Shown piece by piece: positions 1 to 9,259 of a DNA stretch of 64,000 bases. A program made the translations under genes and the position numbers. The DNA is from UBA2040 sp002384725 (GTDB lineage: Bacteria; Bacteroidota; Bacteroidia; Flavobacteriales_D; Crocinitomicaceae): contig CAWUXE010000023.1 in NCBI GenBank assembly GCA_963926475.1, positions 1 through 64,000 of the forward strand, read 5' to 3'. The notes under the pieces are model-generated. The model saw only the letters and a list, made by a program, of their open reading frames with translations, ran no database searches and had not been told where the DNA came from. The first letter of the stretch is position 1. Every line of letters begins with the position of its first letter.

Positions 1-3000
1 ACTGAAACTGCTTGGAATATTGAGTGGGGAGCAACAGGCTTTACACAAGGTGCAGGAACAATGGTTACTGGAGCTACGGTTAATCCACATGCATTATCTG
101 GATTAACAGCAAATACAACATACCAATTTTATGTTCAAGCTGATTGTGGAACTACTAATGGAACAAGTACTTGGGCTGGACCGTTTAGTTTTACAACATT
201 ACCTGACTACTGTGCTGGTGATCATTCTTATGATAATGGTGGTGCAACTGGGAATTACTTAAACGGAACTAATGAAACTACGGTTATTAACTCTTCAACA
301 CCTGGCGATATCGTTACAGTAACATTTAATACATTTGGTTTAGAAGCTGGATACGATTTTTTAACGATTTATGACGGAGTCGGAACTGCTGGAACATCTT
401 TTGGAACATTTACTGGAACTACTATTCCTGGACCATTTACATCTACTGACATTTCAGGTAGTTTAACTTTTGTGTTTACTTCTGATGGTAGTGTGAATGG
501 TATAGGATGGGATGCGACAATCACTTGTTCTCCTCCTCCTCTACCAGCTTCTCCTATTATTATTAGCCAATATATAGAAACGAATTCGGGCACTACTCCT
601 AAAGGAATTGAACTCTGGAATGTATCAGGTGTTAGTATTGATTTTAGCGTTTATCCACTAACAATACTTCAAGGCACAAATGGCGGTACGCCATCTCCTC
701 TTGTGACTGTTAATACAGGTGTTATTGCCCCTAATGAGGTGTTTGTTATAGGTACTTCGGACATTGGAACGTACCTTACTACTAATGGATTAGCATCAGT
801 ATTGTACCAATCATACATTTTTACGTTTAATGGTGATGACGCATTAATGGTAATGATAGATGGTGACACAAGTGATGTGTTTGGAGAGCCAGGAGTAGAT
901 CCTGGTAGTTCTTGGTCCGGGAATGGTGTTAGCACAGCAAACCAAAACATTAGCCTTAAGGCAGGTATTTTAACAGGAAATGTTAACGGATGGAGTGATC
1001 CTAGTATTCGTTTTAATAACATTGGCGTTGGCACAGTTTTAACAAATATTGGGATACCTCCTGTTCTATGTTCTCTGGCTTCATCAACATCAACAGATAC
1101 GCAGGTATCTTGTGATTCTTTGAGTTGGATAGATGGAGTAACGTATACTGCAAGTAACACAACATCTACTCACACTCTAACCAATGCAGCAGGATGTGAT
1201 AGTATAGTTACTTTAGCTTTAACAATTAACAGTAGTACCACATCAACAGATACGCAAGTAGCATGTGATACGTATACTTGGTTAGATGGGACAACGTATA
1301 CAGCGAGTAATACCACTGCCACTTATACATCAACCAATGCAGCAGGATGTGATTCAGTGATTACTTTGAATTTAACAGTTAACCCATTGCCAACAGCGAC
1401 TATCGTTGCAAGCGGATCAACGATATTCTGTATAGGTGGATCAGTAGTCTTGACAGCTAGTACAGGTTCAACCTACTTGTGGTCGAATGGCGCACAAACC
1501 CAATCCATCACGGTAACAACAAGTGGTTCATACACAGTAACAGTAACAAATGCAAGTGGTTGTTCATTAACGTCAGCAGCAACAGTAGTTACGGTTAATG
1601 CATTACCATCTGTATCACCTATTACAGGAGCATCGAATGTATGTGTAGGATCTTCGACCACATTGGCAAGTTCAACAACAGGTGGCACATGGTCATCTAG
1701 TAATACAGCAGTAGCAACCGTAAGTGCAACAGGAATTGTAACAGGTGTAACAGTTGGTTCAGCAACGATAATATACAGTGTAGCGAATGCAAGTGGATGT
1801 ACAACAACAGCAACAGCGTCAGCGTCTATAGCGGTTGGTCCAGTTCCATCGATAGTAGCTCAAAGTGATACGATCTGCTCTGGTTCTTCTTTTACCATAA
1901 CGCCAACTAATGGTGGATCCAATGCAGTTCCAACAGGAACTACTTATGCGTGGTCTGCACCGACTGTAGCAGGAATTACCGGAACAACAGCAGGTATAGC
2001 TGCAACTTCAATTACAGGAACGTTGACCAATACAACCAATTCTGTAATATTTGTGGATTACATTGTTACTCCAACATCTGGATTTTGTGCAGGTGCTACA
2101 TTCACAGTATCGGTAACCGTTTATCCAACTCCTTTAGTGGTGACACAAACAGCAACGATTTGTTCAGGTTCAAACTTCACAGTTTCTCCTGCAAACGGTG
2201 CTAACGTCGTTCCATTAGGAACAACATATACTTGGACCGTTGTAGACAATCCGTTTATATTAGGAGAGTCAAATGTATCTGTAGCACAAGCGGCAATTAG
2301 TCAAACACTATTGAATATGGTGTCAACTGTTCAATCAGTTGTATACACAGTGACGCCTTCATCAGGATCTTGTGTAGGAAGTCCGTTTACATTGACAGCA
2401 TCGGTTAATGCATTACCAGTTGTAGTAGGGATAACAGGAGCATCGAATGTATGCGCAGGATCCACGACAACATTGGCAAGTTCAACACCAAGTGGAACAT
2501 GGTCGTCAAGTAATACAGCCGTAGCAACAGTAAGTGCAACAGGAGTTGTGACTGGTGTAGCTTTTGGTTCAGTAACAATAACATACAGTGTAACGAATAC
2601 GGCGGGATGTACAGCATCTACAACAGCATCCATTACGGTTAATTCACCTCCAACAGCAACTATCGCTGTGGGTGGAGCAACAACATTCTGTTCAGGTGGA
2701 TCAGTAGTCTTGACAGCGAGTGCGGGTTCTTCCTACTCTTGGTCGAACGGACCACAAACGCAGTCCATCACGGCAACAACAAGTGGTTCATATACAGTAA
2801 CGGTAACAAATGCAAGTGGATGTTCAGCAACGTCACCAGCAACAGTAGTTACGGTTAATGCATTACCAGTTGTAGCAGCGATAACAGGAGCATCGAACGT
2901 ATGTGCAGGTTCAACGACAACGTTGGCAAGTTCGACAACAGGCGGAACATGGTCGTCAAGTAATAATGCAGTTGCAACCGTAAGTACAACAGGAGTTGTA

Positions 3001-4620
3001 ACAGGAGTAGCTGCTGGTTCAGTAACGATAACATACAGTGTAACGAATGTGGCGGGATGCACATCGTCTACGACAGCATCTATGACTATTAATCCATCAG
3101 CAACAGCGACAATCGCCGCGGGTGGAGCAACAACGTTCTGTGCGGGCGGATCAGTAGTCTTGACAGCGAGCACAGGTTCAACATACTTGTGGTCGAATGG
3201 ATTACAAACACAATCCATCACGGCAACAGCAGGTGGTTCATATACAGTAACAGTAACGAATGCAAGTGGATGCTCAGCAATGTCAACAGCAACAGCAGTT
3301 ACGGTTAATGGATTGCCAGTTGTATCAGCGATAACAGGTGCATCGAATGTATGTACAGGGTCAACGACAACGTTGGCAAGTTCAACAGCAGGTGGTACAT
3401 GGTCATCAAGTAATACAGCCGTAGCAACCGTAAATGCAACAGGAGTTGTTACCGGTGTAGCTTTTGGTTCAGCAACGATAACATACAGCGTAACGAATGT
3501 GGCGGGATGTACAGCGTCTACGACAGCATCCATGACTGTTAATCCACCAGCAACAGCGACTGTCGCTGTGGGCGGAGCAACAACGTTCTGTGCGGGTGGT
3601 TCAGTGGTCTTGACAGCGAGTGCAGGTTCAACATATTCATGGTCGAATGGCGCACAAACGCAATCCATCAACGCAACAACAAGTGGTACATATACAGTAA
3701 CAGTAACCAATGCAAGTGGATGTTCAGCAACCTCAACAGCAACAGTAGTTACGGTTAATGCATTACCAGTTGTAGCAGCAATAACAGGAGCATCGAATGT
3801 ATGTACAGGCTCAACGACAACGTTGGCAAGTTCAACAACAGGTGGAACATGGTCATCAAGTAATACAGCAATCGCTACAGTAAGTACAACAGGAGTTGTA
3901 ACAGGAGTAGCTACAGGTTCAGTAACGATAACATACAGTGTAACAAGTACGGCGGGATGTACAGCGTCTACTGCAGCTTCTATTGCAGTTAATCAAGCGA
4001 CAAGTGCAACTCAAACAGTGGTATCCTGTGGGGCTTATTATTGGGCATTGAATGGATCCAATTATACGGCTACTGGTTTGTATAATTTTACGATTATGAA
4101 TGCAGCAGGTTGTGATTCTATTGTAACATTAAATCTTACAGTTATCAATACAAATTTAACGGTTGTCAATACAAGCCCAACGTTGACTTCTAATGAACTA
4201 GCAGCAGGTACAACGCACCAATGGATCGATTGTGGAAACAGTAACGCACCAATTGCTGGAGCAACTTCTATTTCTTACACAGCAACGGTTAATGGATCCT
4301 ACGCAGTGATTGTAACAAAAAACAACTGCACGGATACATCAGCATGTCAAATTGTTGCGAACATTGGATTGAAAGAAGTTACTTCTGATCTAAATGTTAC
4401 TTTGTTTCCGAATCCAACAAATGATTTCGTGAAAGTTCAATATGCGGATATTACAGTATTGAATATCGAAATATTGGATGCAACAGGAAAATTGATCTTC
4501 TCTCAAAAGCAAGTAGCGAATGGTGAGAAACTTGATTTCAGTAACTTCCAGAGAGGCGTGTATATTGTTCGATTGACTTCAGACAAGGGTACGAAAATCG
4601 AAAGAATCGTAAAAAAATAA
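1..4620 (+). CDS. Giant T9SS-secreted adhesin-like protein, 5' end outside window
   Basis: The reading frame is open from the first base, so only the last 1539 residues are present. Seen in order: the end of a fibronectin-III-like domain (residues 1-66), a CUB-like domain (about 70-176, with GYDFLTIYDG), a lamin-tail-like domain (about 181-350), two short Cys-containing repeats sharing NAAGCDS (about 361-460), a long array of alternating Ser/Thr-rich Ig-like and BIG2-like repeats (about 461-1330), a third NAAGCDS repeat, and a C-terminal domain with LFPNPTNDFVKV and GVYIVRL. The last is the hallmark of a T9SS type A sorting domain, so the protein is inferred to be carried across the outer membrane and anchored or released there. 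Repeated Ig-like modules suggest adhesion; no catalytic motif is visible. A strong terminator follows. Confidence 0.9.
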   Translation, partial: TETAWNIEWGATGFTQGAGTMVTGATVNPHALSGLTANTTYQFYVQADCGTTNGTSTWAGPFSFTTLPDYCAGDHSYDNGGATGNYLNGTNETTVINSSTPGDIVTVTFNTFGLEAGYDFLTIYDGVGTAGTSFGTFTGTTIPGPFTSTDISGSLTFVFTSDGSVNGIGWDATITCSPPPLPASPIIISQYIETNSGTTPKGIELWNVSGVSIDFSVYPLTILQGTNGGTPSPLVTVNTGVIAPNEVFVIGTSDIGTYLTTNGLASVLYQSYIFTFNGDDALMVMIDGDTSDVFGEPGVDPGSSWSGNGVSTANQNISLKAGILTGNVNGWSDPSIRFNNIGVGTVLTNIGIPPVLCSLASSTSTDTQVSCDSLSWIDGVTYTASNTTSTHTLTNAAGCDSIVTLALTINSSTTSTDTQVACDTYTWLDGTTYTASNTTATYTSTNAAGCDSVITLNLTVNPLPTATIVASGSTIFCIGGSVVLTASTGSTYLWSNGAQTQSITVTTSGSYTVTVTNASGCSLTSAATVVTVNALPSVSPITGASNVCVGSSTTLASSTTGGTWSSSNTAVATVSATGIVTGVTVGSATIIYSVANASGCTTTATASASIAVGPVPSIVAQSDTICSGSSFTITPTNGGSNAVPTGTTYAWSAPTVAGITGTTAGIAATSITGTLTNTTNSVIFVDYIVTPTSGFCAGATFTVSVTVYPTPLVVTQTATICSGSNFTVSPANGANVVPLGTTYTWTVVDNPFILGESNVSVAQAAISQTLLNMVSTVQSVVYTVTPSSGSCVGSPFTLTASVNALPVVVGITGASNVCAGSTTTLASSTPSGTWSSSNTAVATVSATGVVTGVAFGSVTITYSVTNTAGCTASTTASITVNSPPTATIAVGGATTFCSGGSVVLTASAGSSYSWSNGPQTQSITATTSGSYTVTVTNASGCSATSPATVVTVNALPVVAAITGASNVCAGSTTTLASSTTGGTWSSSNNAVATVSTTGVVTGVAAGSVTITYSVTNVAGCTSSTTASMTINPSATATIAAGGATTFCAGGSVVLTASTGSTYLWSNGLQTQSITATAGGSYTVTVTNASGCSAMSTATAVTVNGLPVVSAITGASNVCTGSTTTLASSTAGGTWSSSNTAVATVNATGVVTGVAFGSATITYSVTNVAGCTASTTASMTVNPPATATVAVGGATTFCAGGSVVLTASAGSTYSWSNGAQTQSINATTSGTYTVTVTNASGCSATSTATVVTVNALPVVAAITGASNVCTGSTTTLASSTTGGTWSSSNTAIATVSTTGVVTGVATGSVTITYSVTSTAGCTASTAASIAVNQATSATQTVVSCGAYYWALNGSNYTATGLYNFTIMNAAGCDSIVTLNLTVINTNLTVVNTSPTLTSNELAAGTTHQWIDCGNSNAPIAGATSISYTATVNGSYAVIVTKNNCTDTSACQIVANIGLKEVTSDLNVTLFPNPTNDFVKVQYADITVLNIEILDATGKLIFSQKQVANGEKLDFSNFQRGVYIVRLTSDKGTKIERIVKK
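2641..3990 (+). repeat. Three tandem 450-bp coding repeats
   Basis: Units start at 2641, 3091 and 3541, each exactly 450 bases (150 codons). Each unit holds an Ig-like half (start PxATIAxGGATTFC) and a BIG2-like half (ITGASNVC...TWSSSN...VTGVA). A diverged full unit lies at about 1381-1830 and a half unit at about 2407-2640. Similarity is high at the base level, so copy number could change by recombination. Confidence 0.9.
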
Positions 4621-4636
4621 AGTAAAGCTTAAAACG

Positions 4637-4674
4637 AAAAAAGCCCCAACTCATTTTTGAGTTGGGGCTTTTTT
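4637..4674. terminator. Bidirectional intrinsic terminator
   Basis: A 17-bp perfect stem (aaaaaagccccaactca / its complement) closes a four-base loop. It has an A-tract on one side and a T-tract on the other, so it can stop transcription from both the adhesin gene and the convergent minus-strand operon. Confidence 0.92.
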
Positions 4675-4688
4675 AATATGCTAATTTT

Positions 4689-5138
4689 TTAAATCAAACC
4701 AAATTGTTCGAAATGGTGATTTAAATGTTTGTCATTCAGTTTTTGCCATTGTTGGAAATTCAATTCACCATAGAAAGAATGATTGGTACGAAGCGCTGGA
4801 TTCGTATTGTAAAGATCTTCAAAAAGAATCCATTCTTCCACAAATTCGTCTATTGCTAGTTCAGTGTCTTCATTGCGAAGCGCGACATTCTTAGGTGCAA
4901 ATGGCACTTCAACATTCCGAGCCATCGATTTGTCTGTCTCCAAAAAACCTTGCATCTTTTCGATTTTATCTTCTGGAATCAAAAGGGGTTGCGGATTTTT
5001 ACCCGTTGCAACACGGATAGTGTCTGTGAGGTGTTCCACCATTCTTTGTGCGGACATACTGCCCCATTGCGGCTTTGTATTCGGTTTTAATTTCATTAAA
5101 GTTTCAATCGTATTTTCGAGATTCCAACGGTTGGCCAT
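4689..5138 (-). CDS. DinB/YfiT-like (DUF1569-type) putative metal-binding protein
   Basis: 149 residues. The pattern MSAQRMVEHLTDT near residues 28-41 and a late His cluster (KHLNHHFEQF) resemble the DinB/DUF1569 four-helix fold, in which histidines bind a divalent metal. The substrate is unknown; some relatives are thiol transferases. It is the last gene of a minus-strand operon, 5 bases after the lipid-kinase gene, and ends at a bidirectional terminator. The family call rests on motif recognition only. No signal peptide, so cytoplasmic. Confidence 0.65.
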   Translation of the reverse strand: MANRWNLENTIETLMKLKPNTKPQWGSMSAQRMVEHLTDTIRVATGKNPQPLLIPEDKIEKMQGFLETDKSMARNVEVPFAPKNVALRNEDTELAIDEFVEEWILFEDLYNTNPALRTNHSFYGELNFQQWQKLNDKHLNHHFEQFGLI

Positions 5139-5143
5139 GGTGT

Positions 5144-6019
5144 TTATTTTCCGACTAAGATATGAAGACTTTGAGGGACAACTTCAATATTTATCTCATT
5201 ATCTACTTCGAAAGGCTCACCATCGTAGTGTGCCACTGCTTTCTCCAATGTAATTTTAGCTTTGGTAAAAGGAATAATTTCGATAAAGCGAGATTTAGCA
5301 TGTTGCTTTTTAAAGAAACAAAGGACCATAGCTGGGAAATGCCAGAATCGAAAAGGGTGAAGCAAACTGAGTTCAATTATTCCATCGTTTACCTCCGATT
5401 TTGGTGAAATGCTGAACCCATTTCCATACTCATTGGCATTGGCGATGGTACAAAGGATTAATTTCTTCTTCGTTTTTACTCCATCGATTTCTATCTCAAA
5501 ATGAGAAGCACGATAGCCGAAAAATTCTTTTCGAATGAGTTTAACATACCCCCAAAATCCACGACGTTTGTCACTGTCAAATTGTTTGGCAATAAGCGAG
5601 TCAAAGCCAAAACCGCCAACATTCAAGAAAGAACGATCGTTGACTTTTACGGTGTCCATTATATCCGCCTTCGAATTGTTTATCGTTTCGATAGCAGCTT
5701 TCGTATCCATCGGGATTTTAAGATGGCGTGCCAATCCATTTCCAGAACCTGCTGGGATTATCGCCATTTTAATCGTTGTTCCAATCAATGCGGTTCCAAC
5801 TTCATGAACGGATCCGTCACCACCAACAGCACAAACTATTTCAAATCCTTCTGCAATAGATTCTTCAGTGATTTTTATTGCGTGATACCTGTATTCGGTT
5901 TCTTTAATGTCGTACTCGAACGATTCAGTATCCAAATATTGAGCAATCAGACCAGGAATGTTTTTCTTGCTCTGAATTCCAGATTTTGGATTGACAATAA
6001 ATCGAATTTTCCGTTTCAT
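5144..6019 (-). CDS. Diacylglycerol-kinase-family lipid kinase (YegS/DgkB type)
   Basis: 291 residues, usual length for the family. The nucleotide-binding motif VGGDGSVHEVGTAL (about residues 65-78) and the following PAGSGNGLARHL are diagnostic of the DAGK catalytic domain; the N-terminal FIVNPKSG strand is also typical. These enzymes phosphorylate diacylglycerol or related lipids with ATP on the cytoplasmic face. The ATG overlaps the stop of the upstream LtaS-like gene by four bases (ATGA), implying translational coupling. Because LtaS-type enzymes release diacylglycerol, recycling it to phosphatidic acid is a reasonable inferred role. Confidence 0.88.
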   Translation of the reverse strand: MKRKIRFIVNPKSGIQSKKNIPGLIAQYLDTESFEYDIKETEYRYHAIKITEESIAEGFEIVCAVGGDGSVHEVGTALIGTTIKMAIIPAGSGNGLARHLKIPMDTKAAIETINNSKADIMDTVKVNDRSFLNVGGFGFDSLIAKQFDSDKRRGFWGYVKLIRKEFFGYRASHFEIEIDGVKTKKKLILCTIANANEYGNGFSISPKSEVNDGIIELSLLHPFRFWHFPAMVLCFFKKQHAKSRFIEIIPFTKAKITLEKAVAHYDGEPFEVDNEINIEVVPQSLHILVGK

Positions 6020-7920
6020 TTTGCCTTCGTTTGATTCTTTATCAAATCGTTGTTATATCGCTGTATTATGGCTTTTAACCGTTTTTCCATCTTGTTGATC
6101 TGTTTCGGATCGTTGGCCATGTTTTCCTTCGTCCAATAAAATCCACCGTCCAAATTGTACATGTTTTTGGTTTTACCAGCGGTGAATTCCATCATACTCG
6201 GGGCGCTAAAATAGGAATAAATTCCCTCCAAATAAGTAATTCCCTCTCTTGGACCTTCTTGATAATACGAATTACCGAAAGCATAATAGTTCGTTTTAAT
6301 GTTTAATAAATCGAGTATGGTCGGCATTATATCCAATTGCTGAAAAATCTCCATCTTGTTTCCTTTCGCAATTTTCCCACTTGGGTGATAAAAAAGAATA
6401 GGAATGCTGTACATTTTGCTTCGCTGACTATAGATCGGTGATGAGGTTGAAGGTGTATGGTCGGCGCAAATAACGAACAAAGTTTTATCATACCAAGGTT
6501 GTTTTTTTGCTTCTTTAAAGAATTTGCGCAATGCAAAATCACCATAGTTTATTGATCCACAAATTGGTTCAGGTCCATATGTAGTTTGCTTTCTTCTATT
6601 CTCTGGAATGAAATAAGGGTGATGACTCGACAAGGTGAAAAGGGTGGCAAAAAATGGAGCCTTTAATTCACTCATTTTTTTCGCTGCCCATGGATTGAAG
6701 TACTCGTCTGAAATTCCCCACGTTTTATCAAAATGTTCATCGTTGTCGTACTCTGTTCTGCCGAAGTAATTGTCGAAACCAGCTTGGGCAGCATATCCGT
6801 CAAAGCGCATCGAACCATTTGTCGCACCATGATAAAATCCTGAACTGTATCCGGCTTTTTTCAAGATATCGGGTAAGGATTCCATTGCATTGTTTCCATA
6901 CGGCGAACTGATATACGGATTATCCATTAAACTGGGCAGTGAAGAAATGATGGATGGTACGGCTTCAATTGACTTTTTACCATTGGCGTAACCATTTTGG
7001 AAATTCATACTCTCTTCAGCCAATGAATCGAGGAATGGTGTGTACGATGTTTTTAGTTCTTTGTTGTTGAATGCCATCCACTCGTTGCCAAAACTCTCCA
7101 ACATGATAATAACGACACTGGTCTTTTCAGGTAAAATATTGGCCGGTTTTGTACTTCGTATCGGATTAAAAATTGTCGTTGCTTTGGCCGTAGAATAATA
7201 TTTTAAAGGTTCAACACCTTCTTTTCCGTAGGATTTAAGCATAGTAAATCCAGTGTTCAGAACCAAAGCTGTGTTGCTTGCTTGAGTGTACTGAGCCGCT
7301 TCAATGGTTCCAATCGGACGTAAACTCCATCCACCACGACCAATACTGATCACTACAAGGACATTAATGAGCATCAAAACAAAATGAGGAAGAATGTCCG
7401 TTTTTTTCAACGGTTCTTCTTTCCTCGTTACTTTTTTATACGCCCATCTGAGTGAAAAAAGGAACAAGATTAACAGCACCCACATCCACCAAAATTCGAT
7501 TAAGAATGTCCCAAGTAATTGCGAGATATCGCTACCTGCGGAGGTTATGGCAAATAAATCGGTTGTGGAACGCTTGCTCGTAAATTTAAAATATTCTAAA
7601 TCGATTAGGTTGAGGAGCAACAAAACAATATTTACCATAAAGAAATAGGCCATACTCCAGATCCTGTAGATTCTGTTATTTCGTTGGAAAATAGGCAAAA
7701 AATGCAGTAGGGCAAAAGGTAAAAAACAAATGCAGACGGTAATCCAATCAAAAACGAATCCGACTCCCCATTCTTTAAATCCGACGGAAGGAAATGCATT
7801 TTTGTGCAGGAAAAAGAAAATTATTCGGAGAATTGTCAATACAAATACCGTCAATAGTAACATCCACCAAAAGTTGCGGACATGCGGTGCTTTGAATCGT
7901 TTCAACCAGTCTTTATTCAT
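6016..7920 (-). CDS. LTA synthase family phosphoglycerol transferase/sulfatase-fold membrane protein
   Basis: 634 residues. Five hydrophobic segments lie in about the first 195 residues, followed by an extracytoplasmic alkaline-phosphatase/sulfatase domain from about residue 265. Motifs seen are VVIIMLESFGNEW (metal-binding Glu), ANGKKSIEAVPSI (probable Ser nucleophile, where LtaS uses Thr) and CADHTP (Asp/His metal ligands). LtaS and OpgB relatives transfer phosphoglycerol from phosphatidylglycerol, leaving diacylglycerol. The acceptor here is unknown; Gram-negative bacteria lack classical lipoteichoic acid. It is the first gene of the operon with the DAG-kinase-like and DinB-like genes. Confidence 0.85.
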   Translation of the reverse strand: MNKDWLKRFKAPHVRNFWWMLLLTVFVLTILRIIFFFLHKNAFPSVGFKEWGVGFVFDWITVCICFLPFALLHFLPIFQRNNRIYRIWSMAYFFMVNIVLLLLNLIDLEYFKFTSKRSTTDLFAITSAGSDISQLLGTFLIEFWWMWVLLILFLFSLRWAYKKVTRKEEPLKKTDILPHFVLMLINVLVVISIGRGGWSLRPIGTIEAAQYTQASNTALVLNTGFTMLKSYGKEGVEPLKYYSTAKATTIFNPIRSTKPANILPEKTSVVIIMLESFGNEWMAFNNKELKTSYTPFLDSLAEESMNFQNGYANGKKSIEAVPSIISSLPSLMDNPYISSPYGNNAMESLPDILKKAGYSSGFYHGATNGSMRFDGYAAQAGFDNYFGRTEYDNDEHFDKTWGISDEYFNPWAAKKMSELKAPFFATLFTLSSHHPYFIPENRRKQTTYGPEPICGSINYGDFALRKFFKEAKKQPWYDKTLFVICADHTPSTSSPIYSQRSKMYSIPILFYHPSGKIAKGNKMEIFQQLDIMPTILDLLNIKTNYYAFGNSYYQEGPREGITYLEGIYSYFSAPSMMEFTAGKTKNMYNLDGGFYWTKENMANDPKQINKMEKRLKAIIQRYNNDLIKNQTKAK

Positions 7921-8003
7921 TGAGTGTTCAAAAATAGCGAATATACGGGCAGTATTTACCGTGTGAAAACAAATAAAACTATAATTTTGTATAAAATTCT
8001 TTC

Positions 8004-8882
8004 ATGAAAAACGTCAAACGATTGCTTGCAATTTTCAGCTTATTTTATCTTCTGAATACCACGGTAGCTTATTCTCAAAACTCAACTCCTTATGTCCTAG
8101 TGAATTTCAAAGGAAAGAAAACGAGCTGGAAGAAATTGACAAAACAAATGAATCAATCGGATGTCATATTCTTTGGAGAAGAGCACAATTGTGTGATGGC
8201 GCATTGGTTGACCAAACAACTTTTGTTGGAGTGGACGAAAACGGATAGTTTGAATAAATCTTTCGTTTTGGAAATGTTTGAAAGAGATCAACAAAGCTCC
8301 CTAGATAGTCTGATTCAAGGCAAGTTCGAATTGAAAGATTTGCCAAAGCACACCGCAACTTGGAGCAACTATGAAACGGATTATTCTCCTTTTTTAGAAC
8401 TCGCCCTCCAGAAAAAAATGCCAATTGTTGCCTCCAATATTCCTAGAAAATACGCTTCGCTATTGTTTAAACAAAATCGAGATTCCCTGAAAGCTTTGCC
8501 GCAGGAGGAAAGGAATTATATTTGTCCGCTTGATTTTCCTGTGGATAGAGAATTGTCGCAATACAAGCAACTGATTGAAATGGAGCAACACATGAGCGGT
8601 AAAAACTTCGTTGAAGCACAAGCCATAAAAGATGCAACTATGGCGGAATCAGTGTTCAAAGAATTAAAAAAAGGGAATAAGGTGTTTCATTTGAATGGTA
8701 GCTACCATTCTGATTTTCAACAAAGTATTTTGTGGTATTTGGAATATTATAAACCAGGATCGAAAACAGTGACCATTTCAATTGTTCGCCAAGACGGAAA
8801 AAAACTCTCCGATGAGATGAAAGGAAGAGCCGATTTTATTTTTGTTATTCCAGTGGATTTCCCTGTTTCTTATGAAAATTAA
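8004..8882 (+). CDS. ChaN-family (haem-binding uptake, Tiki-like) secreted protein
   Basis: 292 residues. The N-terminus is a signal peptide (MKNVKRLLAIFSLFYLL, cleavage probably near AYSQN). The body has DVIFFGEEHNCVMAH (about residues 52-66), the conserved Glu/His start of the ChaN/DUF399 fold, a central FVLEMFERDQQ and late FHLNGSYHSDF. In Campylobacter ChaN binds haem at the outer membrane; related Tiki proteins are metalloproteases, so function here is open. The gene is divergent from the LtaS operon and 14 bases upstream of the DUF983 gene, probably co-transcribed. A possible -7 box TAATTTTG lies at 7982-7989. Confidence 0.8.
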   Translation: MKNVKRLLAIFSLFYLLNTTVAYSQNSTPYVLVNFKGKKTSWKKLTKQMNQSDVIFFGEEHNCVMAHWLTKQLLLEWTKTDSLNKSFVLEMFERDQQSSLDSLIQGKFELKDLPKHTATWSNYETDYSPFLELALQKKMPIVASNIPRKYASLLFKQNRDSLKALPQEERNYICPLDFPVDRELSQYKQLIEMEQHMSGKNFVEAQAIKDATMAESVFKELKKGNKVFHLNGSYHSDFQQSILWYLEYYKPGSKTVTISIVRQDGKKLSDEMKGRADFIFVIPVDFPVSYEN

Positions 8883-8896
8883 TTTCTCTCGCGATA

Positions 8897-9259
8897 ATGA
8901 GTAAGCTTAAAAGTATTTTCAAAATGAAATGTCCGCGATGCCAAGAAGGTAACTTTTTTGTTTCGCACCCCTACGATTTGAAAAACGCAGGTAAAACGTA
9001 TGATGAATGTCCGAATTGCGGATTGGATTATCAACGTGAACCGGGATATTATTTTGGAGCGTTGTATGTTTCTTACGCTTTAGGAGTTGCCATATTTGCC
9101 ACTATTTATTGGAGTTTTGCTCTTTTTGTGAAAGATTACAGCGTTTGGTGGCCAATACTTGTTATTGCCGTTGCGAGTATTCTTACAGGACCATATTTAT
9201 ATGCTTTGTCCAAAATCATTTGGATCAACATGTTTGTCAAATCTGAGAAAAAGAATTAG
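8897..9259 (+). CDS. DUF983 domain membrane protein
   Basis: 120 residues. An N-terminal zinc-ribbon-like pair CPRCQEGNFF (about 13-22) and CPNCGLDY is followed by the family signature REPGYYFGALYVSYAL and two hydrophobic segments (about 54-80 and 87-112). This matches DUF983, a small membrane family without established function. Its stop overlaps the stop of convergent xerD by four bases, with no terminator between them. Confidence 0.85.
   Translation: MSKLKSIFKMKCPRCQEGNFFVSHPYDLKNAGKTYDECPNCGLDYQREPGYYFGALYVSYALGVAIFATIYWSFALFVKDYSVWWPILVIAVASILTGPYLYALSKIIWINMFVKSEKKN

Noticed and set aside
669..1160. 163-codon open frame antisense to the adhesin
   Set aside because: Shadow of a sense gene with clear domains; no signal or motif of its own.
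2733..3710. 325-codon open frame antisense to the adhesin
   Set aside because: It follows the repeat period of the sense gene, so the absence of stops is a by-product of Thr/Ser/Val-rich repeats; no domain is recognisable.
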